Source: Candidatus Contubernalis alkalaceticus
GTDB lineage: Bacteria > Bacillota > Dethiobacteria > SKNC01
Length of the DNA: 64,000 bases
NCBI RefSeq assembly: GCF_022558445.1
Contig: NZ_CP054699.1
Coordinates: 2,558,001-2,622,000 of the forward strand
Direction of reading: 5' to 3'
Positions 7,336 through 16,871 of the stretch are shown here, piece after piece; the stretch's first letter is position 1, and the number at the start of each line of letters is the position of its first letter. The notes under the pieces are model-generated. The model searched no databases and was not told where the DNA came from. It saw only the letters and a program-made list of their open reading frames with translations. The translations under genes and the position numbers were made by a program.

Positions 7336-8910
7336 CTACTGAAGAAATTTTGTTGGCTGTGTTTTATAAATACTCAATCCAGATAAAACACCAACTATAA
7401 TTCCTATCAATAAAATTGCTATAACAGACACTATTTCTCCAGGAGCAACTGCAAATGCACTGATTCTAACTCCAGCTGTAAAGGCGATCCATTCGCTCAC
7501 AAAATAACTAATAATATGGGCTGACAAAACACCAAAGATTGTTCCAATTACTGTTAATGTTAAAGCTTCCAGTACAACTATCTTTAAAACGATTTCTTTG
7601 CGAGCACCAAGCACCCGATAAATTGCAGCATCTTTCCTTCTCTCTGTTACAGAAGATAGAAGTGATATTAAAACAGATATTCCTGCCAAAAACATGGCAG
7701 TGTAGGCAAGCAGATTTGCTACAATAGCCCCATTGCCCAATGTGCTTAAAAGCTGTCTTAACACTTCAGCAGTATGAACTGCTTGAACTCCTGTCTTTTC
7801 ATCTAAATAATTTTTAATTTCTACTTGACCTATTAATTCCTCATCGTTTAATTTTAATAGTATAGCTGTAACTTCCCGCTCATCATCATGATCATGATGT
7901 TGGTGATGGTCGTCATGGTCGTCGTGAGCACAATCATCATGGGCATGGTCATCGTGGGCACAGTCATCATGGGCACAGTCATCATGGGCATGGTCATCAT
8001 GGGCACAGTCATCATGGGCACAGTCATCATGAGCATGGTCGTCATGGTGATGGTCATCGTGGGCATGGTCGTCATGGTGATGGTCATCGTGGGCATGGTC
8101 GTCATGGTGATGGTCATCGTGGGCATGGTCGTCATGGTGATGGTCATCGTGGGCATGGTCGTCATGGTGATGGTCATCGTGGGCATGGTCGTCATGGTGA
8201 TGGTCATCGTGGGCATGGTCGTCATGGTGATGGTCATCGTGGGCATGGTCGTCATGGTGATGGTCATCGTGGGCATGGTCGTCATGGTCACAATCATCGT
8301 GCACCAGCCATACGCTTTCAACAGGGGTCAGTATACTTAAATCGTCTCCTCCACCAGTGCTTTCTAAAATACCAATAACTGTATATTCAAAATCATGAAC
8401 ATGGTCATCATCCCCAGAAGTTAAACCATGCACTCCTTTAAATGTATCCCCCAGACTAAGCCCGGTAACTTGAGCCGCAACAGAACCTAATATTGCTTCT
8501 CCAGCATCCCAGGTTATTTCATCTATGACCTCTTTAAAACTGTAATCTTCAAAATATTCATATGTGGTACCAATAATCCTAAAACCGTTGTAATTATCCC
8601 CTAAAAGCAAGGGAACGGCTTTATTTACCTTTGGATTCTCTTTAATATCCAAATATACCTCATGAGGTATATTTCCTATGGGCTTTTCATAATGAAAAAG
8701 AGTGCTCAATAACAGTTGACTTGGACTGCCCTCAGCACCAACGACAAGATCATATCCGGAACCCTGGTTAGTAATACCTTGATTCAATCCAGAGTTTATT
8801 ATCAGTATAGTTAAGACAAGTGCTGTCCCCACCGCAACAGCAAAAATATTTAAAATAGTAGGAATAGGTCGGTAACGAAAATAACTATAAATTAAAGAAA
8901 AGGTGTTCAT
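7336..8910 (-). CDS. ABC transporter permease, MacB/FtsX type, with long His/Asp repeat
   Basis: The 524-residue protein has an N-terminal membrane segment (about 12-40), a MacB-type periplasmic core, and three C-terminal helices of an FtsX domain (about 395-515; SVTERRKDAAIYRVLGARKE is typical). Inserted in the extracytoplasmic part, about residues 203-340, is a DDHAHDDHHH repeat region, then DDCAHDDHAH units. Such regions bind Zn, Ni, Co or Cu. The eight central units are DNA-identical, so the number probably varies. It overlaps the ATPase gene by 4 bp. Family knowledge suggests lipoprotein or substrate extrusion coupled to the ATPase; metal dependence is inference. Confidence 0.85.
   Translation of the reverse strand: MNTFSLIYSYFRYRPIPTILNIFAVAVGTALVLTILIINSGLNQGITNQGSGYDLVVGAEGSPSQLLLSTLFHYEKPIGNIPHEVYLDIKENPKVNKAVPLLLGDNYNGFRIIGTTYEYFEDYSFKEVIDEITWDAGEAILGSVAAQVTGLSLGDTFKGVHGLTSGDDDHVHDFEYTVIGILESTGGGDDLSILTPVESVWLVHDDCDHDDHAHDDHHHDDHAHDDHHHDDHAHDDHHHDDHAHDDHHHDDHAHDDHHHDDHAHDDHHHDDHAHDDHHHDDHAHDDHHHDDHAHDDCAHDDCAHDDHAHDDCAHDDCAHDDHAHDDCAHDDHDDHHQHHDHDDEREVTAILLKLNDEELIGQVEIKNYLDEKTGVQAVHTAEVLRQLLSTLGNGAIVANLLAYTAMFLAGISVLISLLSSVTERRKDAAIYRVLGARKEIVLKIVVLEALTLTVIGTIFGVLSAHIISYFVSEWIAFTAGVRISAFAVAPGEIVSVIAILLIGIIVGVLSGLSIYKTQPTKFLQ
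8041..8280. repeat. Eight perfect tandem copies of a 30-bp unit inside the permease gene
   Basis: Positions 8041-8280 are exactly 8 x 30 bp without a single mismatch, each coding for DDHAHDDHHH on the minus strand. Imperfect 15- and 30-bp relatives that encode DDCAH/DDHAH extend left to about 7915. Identity at silent positions points to recent expansion by slippage or unequal exchange. There are no unique spacers, so it is not a CRISPR array. Confidence 0.97.
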
Positions 8911-9614
8911 CCTATTTTTTCACTCCTTTCCGTCATAATAGCAGCATGGTTTATCTTTTCCATATCCCAAACCTCATTAAATGTTTCAACTACATACGGA
9001 TTATGAGTTACTAAAAGTAGTGCTGCATTATGTTCCTGACACATATTTTTAATAAGTTCTAATATGATTCTGCCATTATTTAAATCAACATTTCCTGTAG
9101 GCTCGTCCGCTAAAATTATATTACCTTTATTTGCCATTGCCCTGGCTACGGCAACCCGTTGTTGTTCACCTCTAGATAATTCCCCCAGCTTATGATATAA
9201 GCGATTTTCTAATTTCACCTGTGCCAACAGTTCTTTTGCAAATCTAAGCTGATTTTTTTTTGGCATAGTTCCGACAAAATACATAGGCAGCAGTATATTC
9301 TCTAGAGCGGTAAGACTAGGCACCAGGTTAAAGTTCTGAAAAATATAGCCTATATTCATTACGCGGAAAATATCCCGTTGAGCTTCGTTCAAACCATAAA
9401 TGTCCTGACCATTAATCATCACTTTTCCCTCTGTGGGCATACTCAACCCGGCAATAGTATTTAATAAAGTAGTTTTACCTGAACCACTGTGCCCGATTAA
9501 AGCAACTTGCTGTCCCTTTTGAAGAATAAGTAAAGGTATCTTTAAAACTTCTAATGAAGCATCTCTGTTTTTATATTCTTTTCTAAATTCTTTTAATTCC
9601 AGAAGGCTTTTCAT
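8907..9614 (-). CDS. ABC transporter ATP-binding protein, LolD/MacB type
   Basis: A 235-residue ATPase with Walker A GHSGSGKTT (about residues 41-49), Q-loop (FQNFNLVP), signature LSRGEQQR, Walker B IILADEPTGNVD and the switch His in LLVTHNP. Close in pattern to the LolD/MacB exporters that power mechanotransmission to FtsX-type permeases. The gene overlaps the permease start by 4 bp (ATGA style), which indicates translational coupling. The start has GAAAGGATAACG ahead of it. The lipoprotein gene upstream (9662-10063) completes a four-gene unit. Confidence 0.93.
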   Translation of the reverse strand: MKSLLELKEFRKEYKNRDASLEVLKIPLLILQKGQQVALIGHSGSGKTTLLNTIAGLSMPTEGKVMINGQDIYGLNEAQRDIFRVMNIGYIFQNFNLVPSLTALENILLPMYFVGTMPKKNQLRFAKELLAQVKLENRLYHKLGELSRGEQQRVAVARAMANKGNIILADEPTGNVDLNNGRIILELIKNMCQEHNAALLLVTHNPYVVETFNEVWDMEKINHAAIMTERSEKIG

Positions 9615-9661
9615 ATTCGTTATCCTTTCTAGTTAAAAGTATTCCTTACATATTCTAAATA

Positions 9662-10063
9662 CTAGCCACAACAAGGGGCAATAACCCAGACAATTTTCCA
9701 CTCAGAGCTTATATTTTCAAACACTATTTTAAACCATATCACTCCATTATCACTAATAACATCTACAACAGCTTGATTTTCATCAGACCCAAAAACCGCA
9801 GATTCATCTGTAACATTTTTATAAGTAAAAGTATAATAATTTATAATATCATGTAAACTAGTTAGATGCTGCTGCAGGCTGTCTACAATACGAGGATCAG
9901 TGCAATATGTTTTAGCTTCATCCACATCAACTGCTATTAGGCTCTGCACAAATAATTCCGCAACTTGTTCGGGGCTTTTGGTATCTTTTCCCTGCCCATC
10001 ACTACAGCCAATCACGCTAATAACTATAAGCAATAAGACTAATAACAACCTTCCAGTCCTCAT
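9662..10063 (-). CDS. Small lipoprotein, NTF2-like/DUF4878-like
   Basis: The 133-residue protein begins at the ATG after AGGAGG (10063), not at the upstream in-frame GTG/ATG positions. It has a hydrophobic signal with lipobox VIGC. The mature part (SPEQVAELFVQSLIAVDVDEA, YTFTYKNVTDESAVF, SEWKIVWVI) follows the pattern of cystatin/NTF2-like domains with DUF4878-type repeats, and ends APCCG. It is the first gene of the ABC exporter unit. A vicinal Cys pair at the C-terminus could bind metal, which would match the His-rich permease; this is inference. Confidence 0.6.
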   Translation of the reverse strand: MRTGRLLLVLLLIVISVIGCSDGQGKDTKSPEQVAELFVQSLIAVDVDEAKTYCTDPRIVDSLQQHLTSLHDIINYYTFTYKNVTDESAVFGSDENQAVVDVISDNGVIWFKIVFENISSEWKIVWVIAPCCG

Positions 10064-10366
10064 AAATTCAATCCTCCTAACGGCCTGTGTTAAGTAATTC
10101 ACACAGTAATCTTTATTTTTAAAAATAAACCTTGTGAGTTCCTAAGAGCACTTACTTGTCCTTAAAAACCTAAACACATGAAAGCCGCCATTTAATAGAC
10201 AAAAGAATATTTAAACATAAACAATAATAAATAAGTTTCACTCCTACTAACATAAGGCTACCAAAGACAATATTTATTGTCAAGCATTATTAGTGACATC
10301 CTCTTCGTGTCAATAGACCCCAAGGGTTCCCGCCGATATTCCTAAAGTTAACATTTCTAACTACAA

Positions 10367-10411
10367 AGCGGTAATGCTTCTATTACCTTGGAGCATTACC
10401 GCTTTTTTTGT
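10367..10411 (+). terminator. Strong hairpin with T run between the ABC unit and ackA
   Basis: AGCGGTAATGC (10367-10377) pairs perfectly with GCATTACCGCT (10393-10403), followed on the plus strand by seven Ts. On the minus strand the tail is only CTTTG, so for ackA it would be a weaker, bidirectional terminator. The rest of 10064-10537 contains nothing else recognisable apart from AT-rich sequence that should hold the ABC unit promoter. Confidence 0.7.
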
Positions 10412-10537
10412 CTGCTCTCATTCCATTAACCAAAACTTGGAGCAGTTGCTAATGCTTGTTTCTGTTGAATATTATAAAAAGGCAGCTAAAATTCGGCTGA
10501 AAAAATCCATTGGATAAATCAACAAATTAAATGAATA

Positions 10538-11746
10538 TTACAACATCATACTTAATCTTTTGGTTTCTCTTGCAATCATCAGCTCTTCGTTAGTAGGAAT
10601 AACAAATACTTTAAATGAAGAATTATCAGTGCTGATTTCGGCTTCTACACCTCTGATGTCATTTTTATCTTTATCAATCTCGATCCCCGCAAAGTTCAAA
10701 TAATTACAAACTCTTTCCCGGATGGTATTCGAATTTTCACCTATTCCGGCAGTGAATACAAGAGCATCAATTCCCCCCATTACCATGTAATAAGAGCCTA
10801 TATATTTAACTATATTATAAACAAATACTTCTAGTGCCATTTTAGCCCGTTGGTTTCCTTCTTCTTCAGCCTGCTCCAAATCACGAAAATCACTACTTAC
10901 TGCTGATAAGCCCAGCACACCAGATTTCTTATTTAGCAAGTTGTTAATTTCATCAAGATTTAAATTTTCTTTATCCATAATAAAAGGTACTATGGCCGGA
11001 TCAAAGCTGCCGGTCCTGGTTCCCATTACTAAGCCTTCAAGTGGCGTTAATCCCATTGATGTATCCACGGACATACCATTTTTAACTGCTGCAATGCTGG
11101 CCCCATTACCTAAGTGAAGGGTGATAATTTTTAACTCCTCTAAAGGTGTTTTGAGAATTTGTGCAGTTCTTTCTGCCACATATTTATGAGAAGTTCCATG
11201 AAAACCGTAACGACGAATACCATACTTTTCATACAATTCATAGGGTAAACCGTATAAATAAGCTTTCCTGGGAATTCTTTGATGAAACGCTGTATCAAAA
11301 ACACCTACCTGTACCGTATCATGAAAATACTCTTTGGCCGCTTCTACTCCTAAAATGTTAGGTGGATTGTGTAGAGGTGCCAGTTCAGAACATTTTTCAA
11401 TTACACTCAAAACCTTATCATCAATAACCATTGAATCAGAAAAATCTTCTCCACCATGAACGATTCTATGTCCAACGGCCTTAATCTCTGACAAATCCGT
11501 CAGCATGCCAAATTCTTTATCCTGCAAAGCATCCACCAGTAAACTTATAGCTTCCTTATGATTGTTAACATCTTTAACTATTTCTAACTCTTTTATTTCT
11601 TCCGCCAATATTTTTTTATGACTAAACTTAGAACCGGCTGATCCAATACGCTCCACTAATCCTTTTGCCAGGACATCTTCATTTTCCATATTAAAAACTT
11701 GATATTTTAAAGATGAGCTGCCACTATTTAATATCAAAACTTTCAC
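10538..11746 (-). CDS. ackA: Acetate kinase
   Basis: The 402-residue protein has all acetate kinase landmarks: [12 protein letters not shown] at the N-terminus, [42 protein letters not shown] and the C-terminal FTAGIGENS. It makes ATP from acetyl phosphate. GTG start at 11746 follows GGAGGT. It is the last gene of the grd unit, 120 bp after grdD, exactly where glycine-reductase-type systems need it, since component C releases acetyl phosphate. This supports a catabolic role of the cluster, with substrate-level phosphorylation. Confidence 0.97.
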   Translation of the reverse strand: MKVLILNSGSSSLKYQVFNMENEDVLAKGLVERIGSAGSKFSHKKILAEEIKELEIVKDVNNHKEAISLLVDALQDKEFGMLTDLSEIKAVGHRIVHGGEDFSDSMVIDDKVLSVIEKCSELAPLHNPPNILGVEAAKEYFHDTVQVGVFDTAFHQRIPRKAYLYGLPYELYEKYGIRRYGFHGTSHKYVAERTAQILKTPLEELKIITLHLGNGASIAAVKNGMSVDTSMGLTPLEGLVMGTRTGSFDPAIVPFIMDKENLNLDEINNLLNKKSGVLGLSAVSSDFRDLEQAEEEGNQRAKMALEVFVYNIVKYIGSYYMVMGGIDALVFTAGIGENSNTIRERVCNYLNFAGIEIDKDKNDIRGVEAEISTDNSSFKVFVIPTNEELMIARETKRLSMML

Positions 11747-11866
11747 CAGGCTTACCTCCTATTACTACATCATCCAATTACAATTTTAAGGACGCTCGTT
11801 TTTTACTCGCTGTGCAAGCATCTTTTGAAACAAGCGCCCCCATGACAAGTGCATTGAAAGCATTAA

Positions 11867-13024
11867 TTAAATATAATTCTTTTCCTTTAAAATCTCCAGC
11901 GCTTTATCTTTATCTTCTTCCGCAACCTGCACAATGGGACCTGTACAACCCATTCCGCTTTCTGCATAAATTTTGTTTTTCCATAGAGACTGTACTGCAT
12001 CTTCAATTTCCAATATTTCGATTCCTGGGATTTCTTCCGTTACGACTTTTTGAGGAGGAGCCGCAACTTTTTCTTCCTGCTCTGTGGCAGGCTTGCTCTT
12101 TAAGGAATCAAGAGCTTCAGCCCATCCGGCTTTCCTAACAGAGGTGAATTCTTCTTTTACTTTGCTTACTACATTCCCACTGGCAGACTCTGCTGCAAAC
12201 TTTAAGGCTCCTGCTATTACTGGAGCTCCTGAAGCCCGGGATATAATACAAATCACTTTTTTGTAGTCTTCTCCTATGCCAGGGCCATAACCGTATCCTA
12301 GAGCTTCATATTTTCCTCCGGTTACATATGCGGAGAATATTTTCATAAAAATATTACCTGAAAGACTATCAGTTACCATAATATCCGGAGTACCCATGAT
12401 AAGGTCATTCCCCCTCATAACAACGCCCTCGTCAGACCTCCCGGAATTTGCAAAGTTTATGGGGTAACCTTTTTCCTTTAACTGCTTTAATATTCTTTCC
12501 ACCTGCCTGGCCCCGTCAACATTTAATATCCCAACACTGGGATTTTCATTTCCGCAGGCTTTAGCCGTGGCTATGGCATAAATTGTGTTTTTTAACATGG
12601 ATATTATCCTGTCAGTATCGGATACCCCTGTGGTTGTGGCAATATACATGTCCTTTCCCCTGGCAGGAGTGATTACTCTTCCTACCGTTGATACTCCCAA
12701 GGGAAAATTATAATGCATGGTAACCGAGGCTTCAATTTCTCCTGATGCAAGCATTTTATCCATCAATTCGTGGGCTTCTTCTTCACTGCTTGCCTCCACC
12801 ACTTCAAGGTCAGTTTGTACTCCGCTTCCTATTACAACTATCTCAATGTCAGGATTTTTATCTTGAGCAAGCTGTGCTCCCAACATTACTTCTTCTACAC
12901 CCAGTTCACTGCCATAAATAGTAATGCCAACTCTGGTCTTCTTTTGACTGAACCCAAATTCTAAAGAATCAGCCGTATCCTCCAGTACACGGGCAAGCGT
13001 TTGTATCGCTAATTTTTCACTCAC
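11867..13024 (-). CDS. grdD: Glycine/sarcosine/betaine reductase component C, subunit alpha
   Basis: The 385-residue protein belongs to the PlsX-like fold subunit GrdD. Seen: VGITIYGSELGVEEV, MHYNFPLGVSTVGRV, NSGRSDEGVVMRGND and the C-terminal YAESGMGCTGPIV, whose Cys is a conserved feature. With GrdC it takes the carboxymethyl group bound to Sec of GrdA and releases acetyl phosphate. The GTG at 13024 has AAGGAG eight bases ahead; a GTG at 13033 overlaps the grdC stop but lacks room for a ribosome site. Located immediately after grdC. Confidence 0.95.
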   Translation of the reverse strand: MSEKLAIQTLARVLEDTADSLEFGFSQKKTRVGITIYGSELGVEEVMLGAQLAQDKNPDIEIVVIGSGVQTDLEVVEASSEEEAHELMDKMLASGEIEASVTMHYNFPLGVSTVGRVITPARGKDMYIATTTGVSDTDRIISMLKNTIYAIATAKACGNENPSVGILNVDGARQVERILKQLKEKGYPINFANSGRSDEGVVMRGNDLIMGTPDIMVTDSLSGNIFMKIFSAYVTGGKYEALGYGYGPGIGEDYKKVICIISRASGAPVIAGALKFAAESASGNVVSKVKEEFTSVRKAGWAEALDSLKSKPATEQEEKVAAPPQKVVTEEIPGIEILEIEDAVQSLWKNKIYAESGMGCTGPIVQVAEEDKDKALEILKEKNYI

Positions 13025-13029
13025 AGTGA

Positions 13030-14565
13030 TCACTCCTTCAGCGAGTTCGCACAGTCACGTAATAGTTTAGCAACCGTTTTTCTTACTTCTTCTTCTCCTG
13101 AGAATTCCTTTTCTATTCCGGTATTTTCTTCAAGAACAAAAGAAATACCGTCAAACTGATTGGTCATTCTGCCTAAGAACAGACTTCCTTTACCTATAAT
13201 CAACCCTCTTTTAATTTTTCCCTCCAGGATCCAATCCCGACAATGACCTACAAAAGGTACTCCCGAAGGAACGTGCCCCTGGGTAGGAGCAAAACCAGGC
13301 ATACCAAACTTTTCTACAGATGCCATTAAATTTTCTTTTAGTATTTGTCCTTTTTGTACGCCCAAAGCAGCTATCATTTTAAAATTACCCTGGGGAATAT
13401 TTCCTGCTCCTGCTGGTTCTGTTAATTCCGGGTTATGCAATTCAGCCGCAAATCGGTCAACGTCCGTAATTTCGTAACCAAGTGTTTGCAGAGGTTCTAA
13501 AACAACTGCACTCATGGAGGCAACCGGAGAACTACCGGAACCTATTTTATGCCTGCCAATAGCATCAGTACGAATAACAGGATTTACTCCGTCATTTTCA
13601 GTGATATGGATAGCAAATGCCCCCATCATGTCTTCCAGTATGGGCATGCCCTTTTTCAGGTGCTCTCTTGAATTCATGCCCAATTTGGCAGTAGAGCCTC
13701 CTCCAACCACCACTACATTTTTGAAAATACCTGACTGTACCAGGCCTGAAGCCTGGACTATAGCATGGACAGGAGCTGAACAAAAGCTTCTTGTATCTGA
13801 TCCGGTAGCATTTAGACAGCCGCACATTTCAGCGATAGCCTTGGCAAGATTTCCTCCGCCTCTTTGATTCATATCTCCAACTGCTTCTTCAGAACATTCA
13901 ATAATGTAATCAACATCTTCTGGCCGCAGGTCATTCTTTTTGAAGTGAAGCAGTATAGTATATGCGGCAGTAGCCTTGGAAACAAGATTTTCCACCATTG
14001 CCTCACTTGATAAAGCATGGTCATAGGGATGAGCTGCCTTTACACAACCCACCAGTTGTGTTCCATTACTTAAAGGTTGGGCTCCTTTATTTTTGATAAG
14101 TTCCTCTATTTCTTCAATTGCAGCAGCATTTCCATTAAGGACTTTAAAATTACCAAGAGCAGCTATATCGGAATCGGCTGACAATTTTTCCCTGATTGTT
14201 TCCTGAAATTTCTCTTCCAGTACTACCAGATTGAAAACATCAGCAATTTTTACCAGTCCGATTAATTCATCCTCTTCTATAATCGCCCCAAATTTACCAT
14301 CTTTTTTTGCATCACTTAAACCATTTTCATACCAGGGACGAGGAATTTCTTTCAGGTCATCAGGAGAAATATTGCCTATAAATGCCTGGTTTGGAGCATA
14401 ACTTACTGCCTGTTCAAAGCTCCTTAACTGCTTAGAAAGCTCTGAATAATATTTTTTAGTTGGGTCGTTCCTGTATTCTACCGTTTGAGTCGTGCCATGA
14501 TTCAAAAGTGTTCCCCTGGCATGTATAAGAGCATAACTGGCTCCTTTTATAACCGGGTATCCCAT
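13030..14565 (-). CDS. grdC: Glycine/sarcosine/betaine reductase component C, subunit beta
   Basis: The 511-residue protein starts MGYPVIKGASYALIHA after a GGAGGTG site; an upstream in-frame opening to 14607 is not used. It has a thiolase/KAS-III-like fold: SETRSFCSAPVHAIVQA-type segments near residues 250-280 (here SDTRSFCSAPVHAI) with the catalytic Cys, and GHCRDWILEGKIKRGL near the end. GrdC and GrdD form protein C, which is shared between glycine, sarcosine and betaine reductases, so it does not show substrate. 5 bp separate it from grdD and 71 bp from grdA. Confidence 0.95.
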   Translation of the reverse strand: MGYPVIKGASYALIHARGTLLNHGTTQTVEYRNDPTKKYYSELSKQLRSFEQAVSYAPNQAFIGNISPDDLKEIPRPWYENGLSDAKKDGKFGAIIEEDELIGLVKIADVFNLVVLEEKFQETIREKLSADSDIAALGNFKVLNGNAAAIEEIEELIKNKGAQPLSNGTQLVGCVKAAHPYDHALSSEAMVENLVSKATAAYTILLHFKKNDLRPEDVDYIIECSEEAVGDMNQRGGGNLAKAIAEMCGCLNATGSDTRSFCSAPVHAIVQASGLVQSGIFKNVVVVGGGSTAKLGMNSREHLKKGMPILEDMMGAFAIHITENDGVNPVIRTDAIGRHKIGSGSSPVASMSAVVLEPLQTLGYEITDVDRFAAELHNPELTEPAGAGNIPQGNFKMIAALGVQKGQILKENLMASVEKFGMPGFAPTQGHVPSGVPFVGHCRDWILEGKIKRGLIIGKGSLFLGRMTNQFDGISFVLEENTGIEKEFSGEEEVRKTVAKLLRDCANSLKE

Positions 14566-14636
14566 ATTTGACACCTCCAGAAAATAATGTAATCGTGATA
14601 AGGGCAATGTTCATTACCCTTATCAATAACCATCAT

Positions 14637-15080
14637 TTAAGCTCGATACGCTTTAACTTCCGCAATTACCTGATCCACTTCCAGTATCATTTCCATAGTA
14701 CCAACGTGTTCCTCATAAACATCAGCGTCAACAAATTCCTTTAATTCAAATATGTGATACACTGGGAGCTCTAACTGAACTCCACCCAACGGACCTGCAA
14801 AAGTAGGATCACCATTCGTTACGGTTTCGGCTGTAAGGCCAGCAGTTTCTGCTTCAGCACTGCCGAGAATAACCATAATATTCTCTTTACCGTATTTATT
14901 AGCTATTTCCAAAACTTTTGACTGATTCTCAAGGTCCATTGCTCCTGCAGCTGTTCAGACAAAACACTCGGTAGATGAAAACACAACTTCAACATTTAAA
15001 GAGCCGACACACTGCTCGATAGTTAGTGCAGGCACACCATCCCGGTCGCCTAAAATTATTAATTTTTTCCCGTCAAGCAT
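14637..15080 (-). CDS. grdA: Glycine/sarcosine/betaine reductase component A, selenoprotein (Sec42)
   Basis: Reading TGA at 14957-14955 as Sec gives one 147-residue protein from the ATG at 15080 (AAAGGAGGG site). It has the GrdA signature: [15 protein letters not shown], then [16 protein letters not shown], a Sec-containing motif, and [19 protein letters not shown]. GrdA accepts the carboxymethyl group from component B as a selenoether and passes it to component C, and is re-reduced by thioredoxin. Length is slightly below the usual 150-160. A hairpin after the UGA is weak (TGC-AGGA-GCA), but the family is a textbook selenoprotein. It lies between trxA and grdC. Confidence 0.97.
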
Positions 15081-15093
15081 TTTTTACCCTCCT

Positions 15094-15411
15094 TTACTTT
15101 GTTACCTCTATTAGTTTGGATTCAACATCATTAATATCAAATTCTTTACTCAGTTCGGATACTTTCATCCCCCCTTTGTAAATCGCTACCGTAGGCACTC
15201 CCATCACTTTTTGCCCAATGGCAAGTCTCCTGTTTCCTGCAATATTTAATTTGCAGAACTTTACCTTACCGTCATATTTTTTAGCCAATTCAACCAACTC
15301 AGGCAGCAATTCCTTACACGGGCCGCATTGTGTACTCCAAAAATCAACCAATACTACTCCTTCTTCCTGCAATACCTCTTTTTCAAAATTATCTTTATCT
15401 AATTCAAGCAT
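15094..15411 (-). CDS. trxA: Thioredoxin
   Basis: A 105-residue thioredoxin with active site WSTQCGPCKE (Cys29 and Cys32) and the cis-Pro region GVPTVAIYKGG. In grd systems such a thioredoxin passes electrons from NADPH, through TrxB, to the selenoprotein GrdA. Gln replaces the usual Trp just before CGPC, as in several grd-linked thioredoxins. ATG follows GAGGAG. It sits 31 bp downstream of the reductase gene and 13 bp upstream of grdA, so all three are surely one transcript. Confidence 0.95.
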   Translation of the reverse strand: MLELDKDNFEKEVLQEEGVVLVDFWSTQCGPCKELLPELVELAKKYDGKVKFCKLNIAGNRRLAIGQKVMGVPTVAIYKGGMKVSELSKEFDINDVESKLIEVTK

Positions 15412-15442
15412 ACTTTGGCTCCTCTCAAATTTATATAAGAGA

Positions 15443-16666
15443 CTAAAAATTTTTTAGAATAGACCTGACATCCTCCATACTAAAGCTCCCGGATAAACGA
15501 TTGATCACCTGACCTTTTTCAAAAAATAAAACGGTGGGAACTTCCTTAACATCATATCTGGAAGCCAGTTCTTGTTTTTTACTTACTTCAATTTTTGTAA
15601 TTGTAACGCTGCCTTCTGTTTCATTCACTATTTTCTCTACTTCTTCTAAAACAACAGCGCTCTCCTTTTTATCCATTGACCAGAACCCTACTGCCACAGG
15701 TTTTTGGGAATTCAGAACTCGCTCTCTGAAATCCTCCTGTTCTTCCATGTATTTTTCCGCAGCTACCGCTGCTATGGCCCCATCGCTTACTGCGGTTACC
15801 ACCTGACGCAGATATTTATTTCTTACATCTCCCACTGCATAAATCCCTTCAACCGACGTTTCCATCTTGTCATCTGTAACAATCCAACCATGACTATCCA
15901 GTTCAATCAAATCAGAAAGAAATGACGTTTTGGGTTCTATCCCTATGAAAACAAAAACTCCATCAGTTGTATGTTCTGAGAGTCCACCATCTTTTAGGTT
16001 TCTTAAAACAAGGGTTTCTACAATCCCGTCCCCCTTGATTTCCTCTACTGTTGAATGGCATATCCAGGATATTTTAGGATTGGCCAGGGCTTTTTCTACA
16101 CTCACTTTGTTAGCACCAATTTCAGTCATACCCCGCCTTATTACTATCGTCACCTTTTCAGCAAACTTAGTAAGATACATAGCTTCTTCAATTGCTTTAT
16201 CACCATTTCCTATAACCATAACTTCCAACTCTTCAAAGAAACTAGCATCACAAGTTGCACAGTAGGAAACGCCTTTTCCTGTCAATTCCTTTTCCCCTTT
16301 TGCCCCTAAAAAACGAGGTTTTGCTCCCAGTGCAAGGATAACAGTTTTAGCATAATACTTCTTGCCGCTCTTTGTGACAGCTACCTTTAAATTGTCTTCC
16401 AATTCTATTTTTATAACTTCTTCCTTTTCAATTTGCAGGCCGAAATCCTTGGCATGTTCCGCCATTGAACCAACAACTTCAGTTCCCTTACTCCCCCTGC
16501 GAAATCCAGGATAGTTTTCCAATTCTTCATATTCAACAACCTGTCCACCCAAAGACCCTTTTTCCAGCATTAAAGTCTCAAGCTTAGACCTTCCGCAGTA
16601 TATACCTGCAGCCAATCCCCCAGGACCTCCACCTATAATCAAGGCATCCCAAATCTCTTGATTCAA
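15443..16666 (-). CDS. trxB: Thioredoxin reductase with C-terminal cysteine-less thioredoxin-like domain
   Basis: The 407-residue protein begins with a flavin-binding GGGPGG (about 12-17), has the redox pair CATC (136-139), an NAD(P)-binding VIGNGDKAIEEA and the late FAD motif GIYAVGDVRNKYLRQV. After residue 310 an extra domain follows a thioredoxin pattern (KPVAVGFWSMDKKES, EVPTVLFFEKGQ, LSGSFS), but the CxxC is replaced by non-cysteine residues. Plain TrxB is about 310 residues. TTG start after GAGGTG. It serves the adjacent trxA and grdA. The added domain may dock thioredoxin or GrdA; this is inference. Confidence 0.92.
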   Translation of the reverse strand: MNQEIWDALIIGGGPGGLAAGIYCGRSKLETLMLEKGSLGGQVVEYEELENYPGFRRGSKGTEVVGSMAEHAKDFGLQIEKEEVIKIELEDNLKVAVTKSGKKYYAKTVILALGAKPRFLGAKGEKELTGKGVSYCATCDASFFEELEVMVIGNGDKAIEEAMYLTKFAEKVTIVIRRGMTEIGANKVSVEKALANPKISWICHSTVEEIKGDGIVETLVLRNLKDGGLSEHTTDGVFVFIGIEPKTSFLSDLIELDSHGWIVTDDKMETSVEGIYAVGDVRNKYLRQVVTAVSDGAIAAVAAEKYMEEQEDFRERVLNSQKPVAVGFWSMDKKESAVVLEEVEKIVNETEGSVTITKIEVSKKQELASRYDVKEVPTVLFFEKGQVINRLSGSFSMEDVRSILKNF

Positions 16667-16871
16667 ATTGTTTCACCTCTTATCTCAAAAATCACGACTT
16701 ACCGGCTATCTGTTTCCGGCAGAATGTAAAATGTTTTTGCACCAGCAGCTTAACTGTATTTTTAGAAGTGAAGAGAACAGTTCTATCCCTTTAACCATGT
16801 TACCTTTAACACAGCTTGTCCAGAACCGTCCCCACACTTCACCAGTTTTGATCTAGCTTAAATTTCTATTA

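Noticed and set aside
8041-8280. 30-bp perfect repeats considered as a CRISPR array
   Set aside because: The units abut with no spacers and are in frame inside a permease gene as a His/Asp peptide repeat.
7854-8340. Long open frames on both strands rich in Met/Thr or Val/Met
   Set aside because: They are by-products of the 30-bp repeat, which has no stop in several frames; no ribosome site or coding character.
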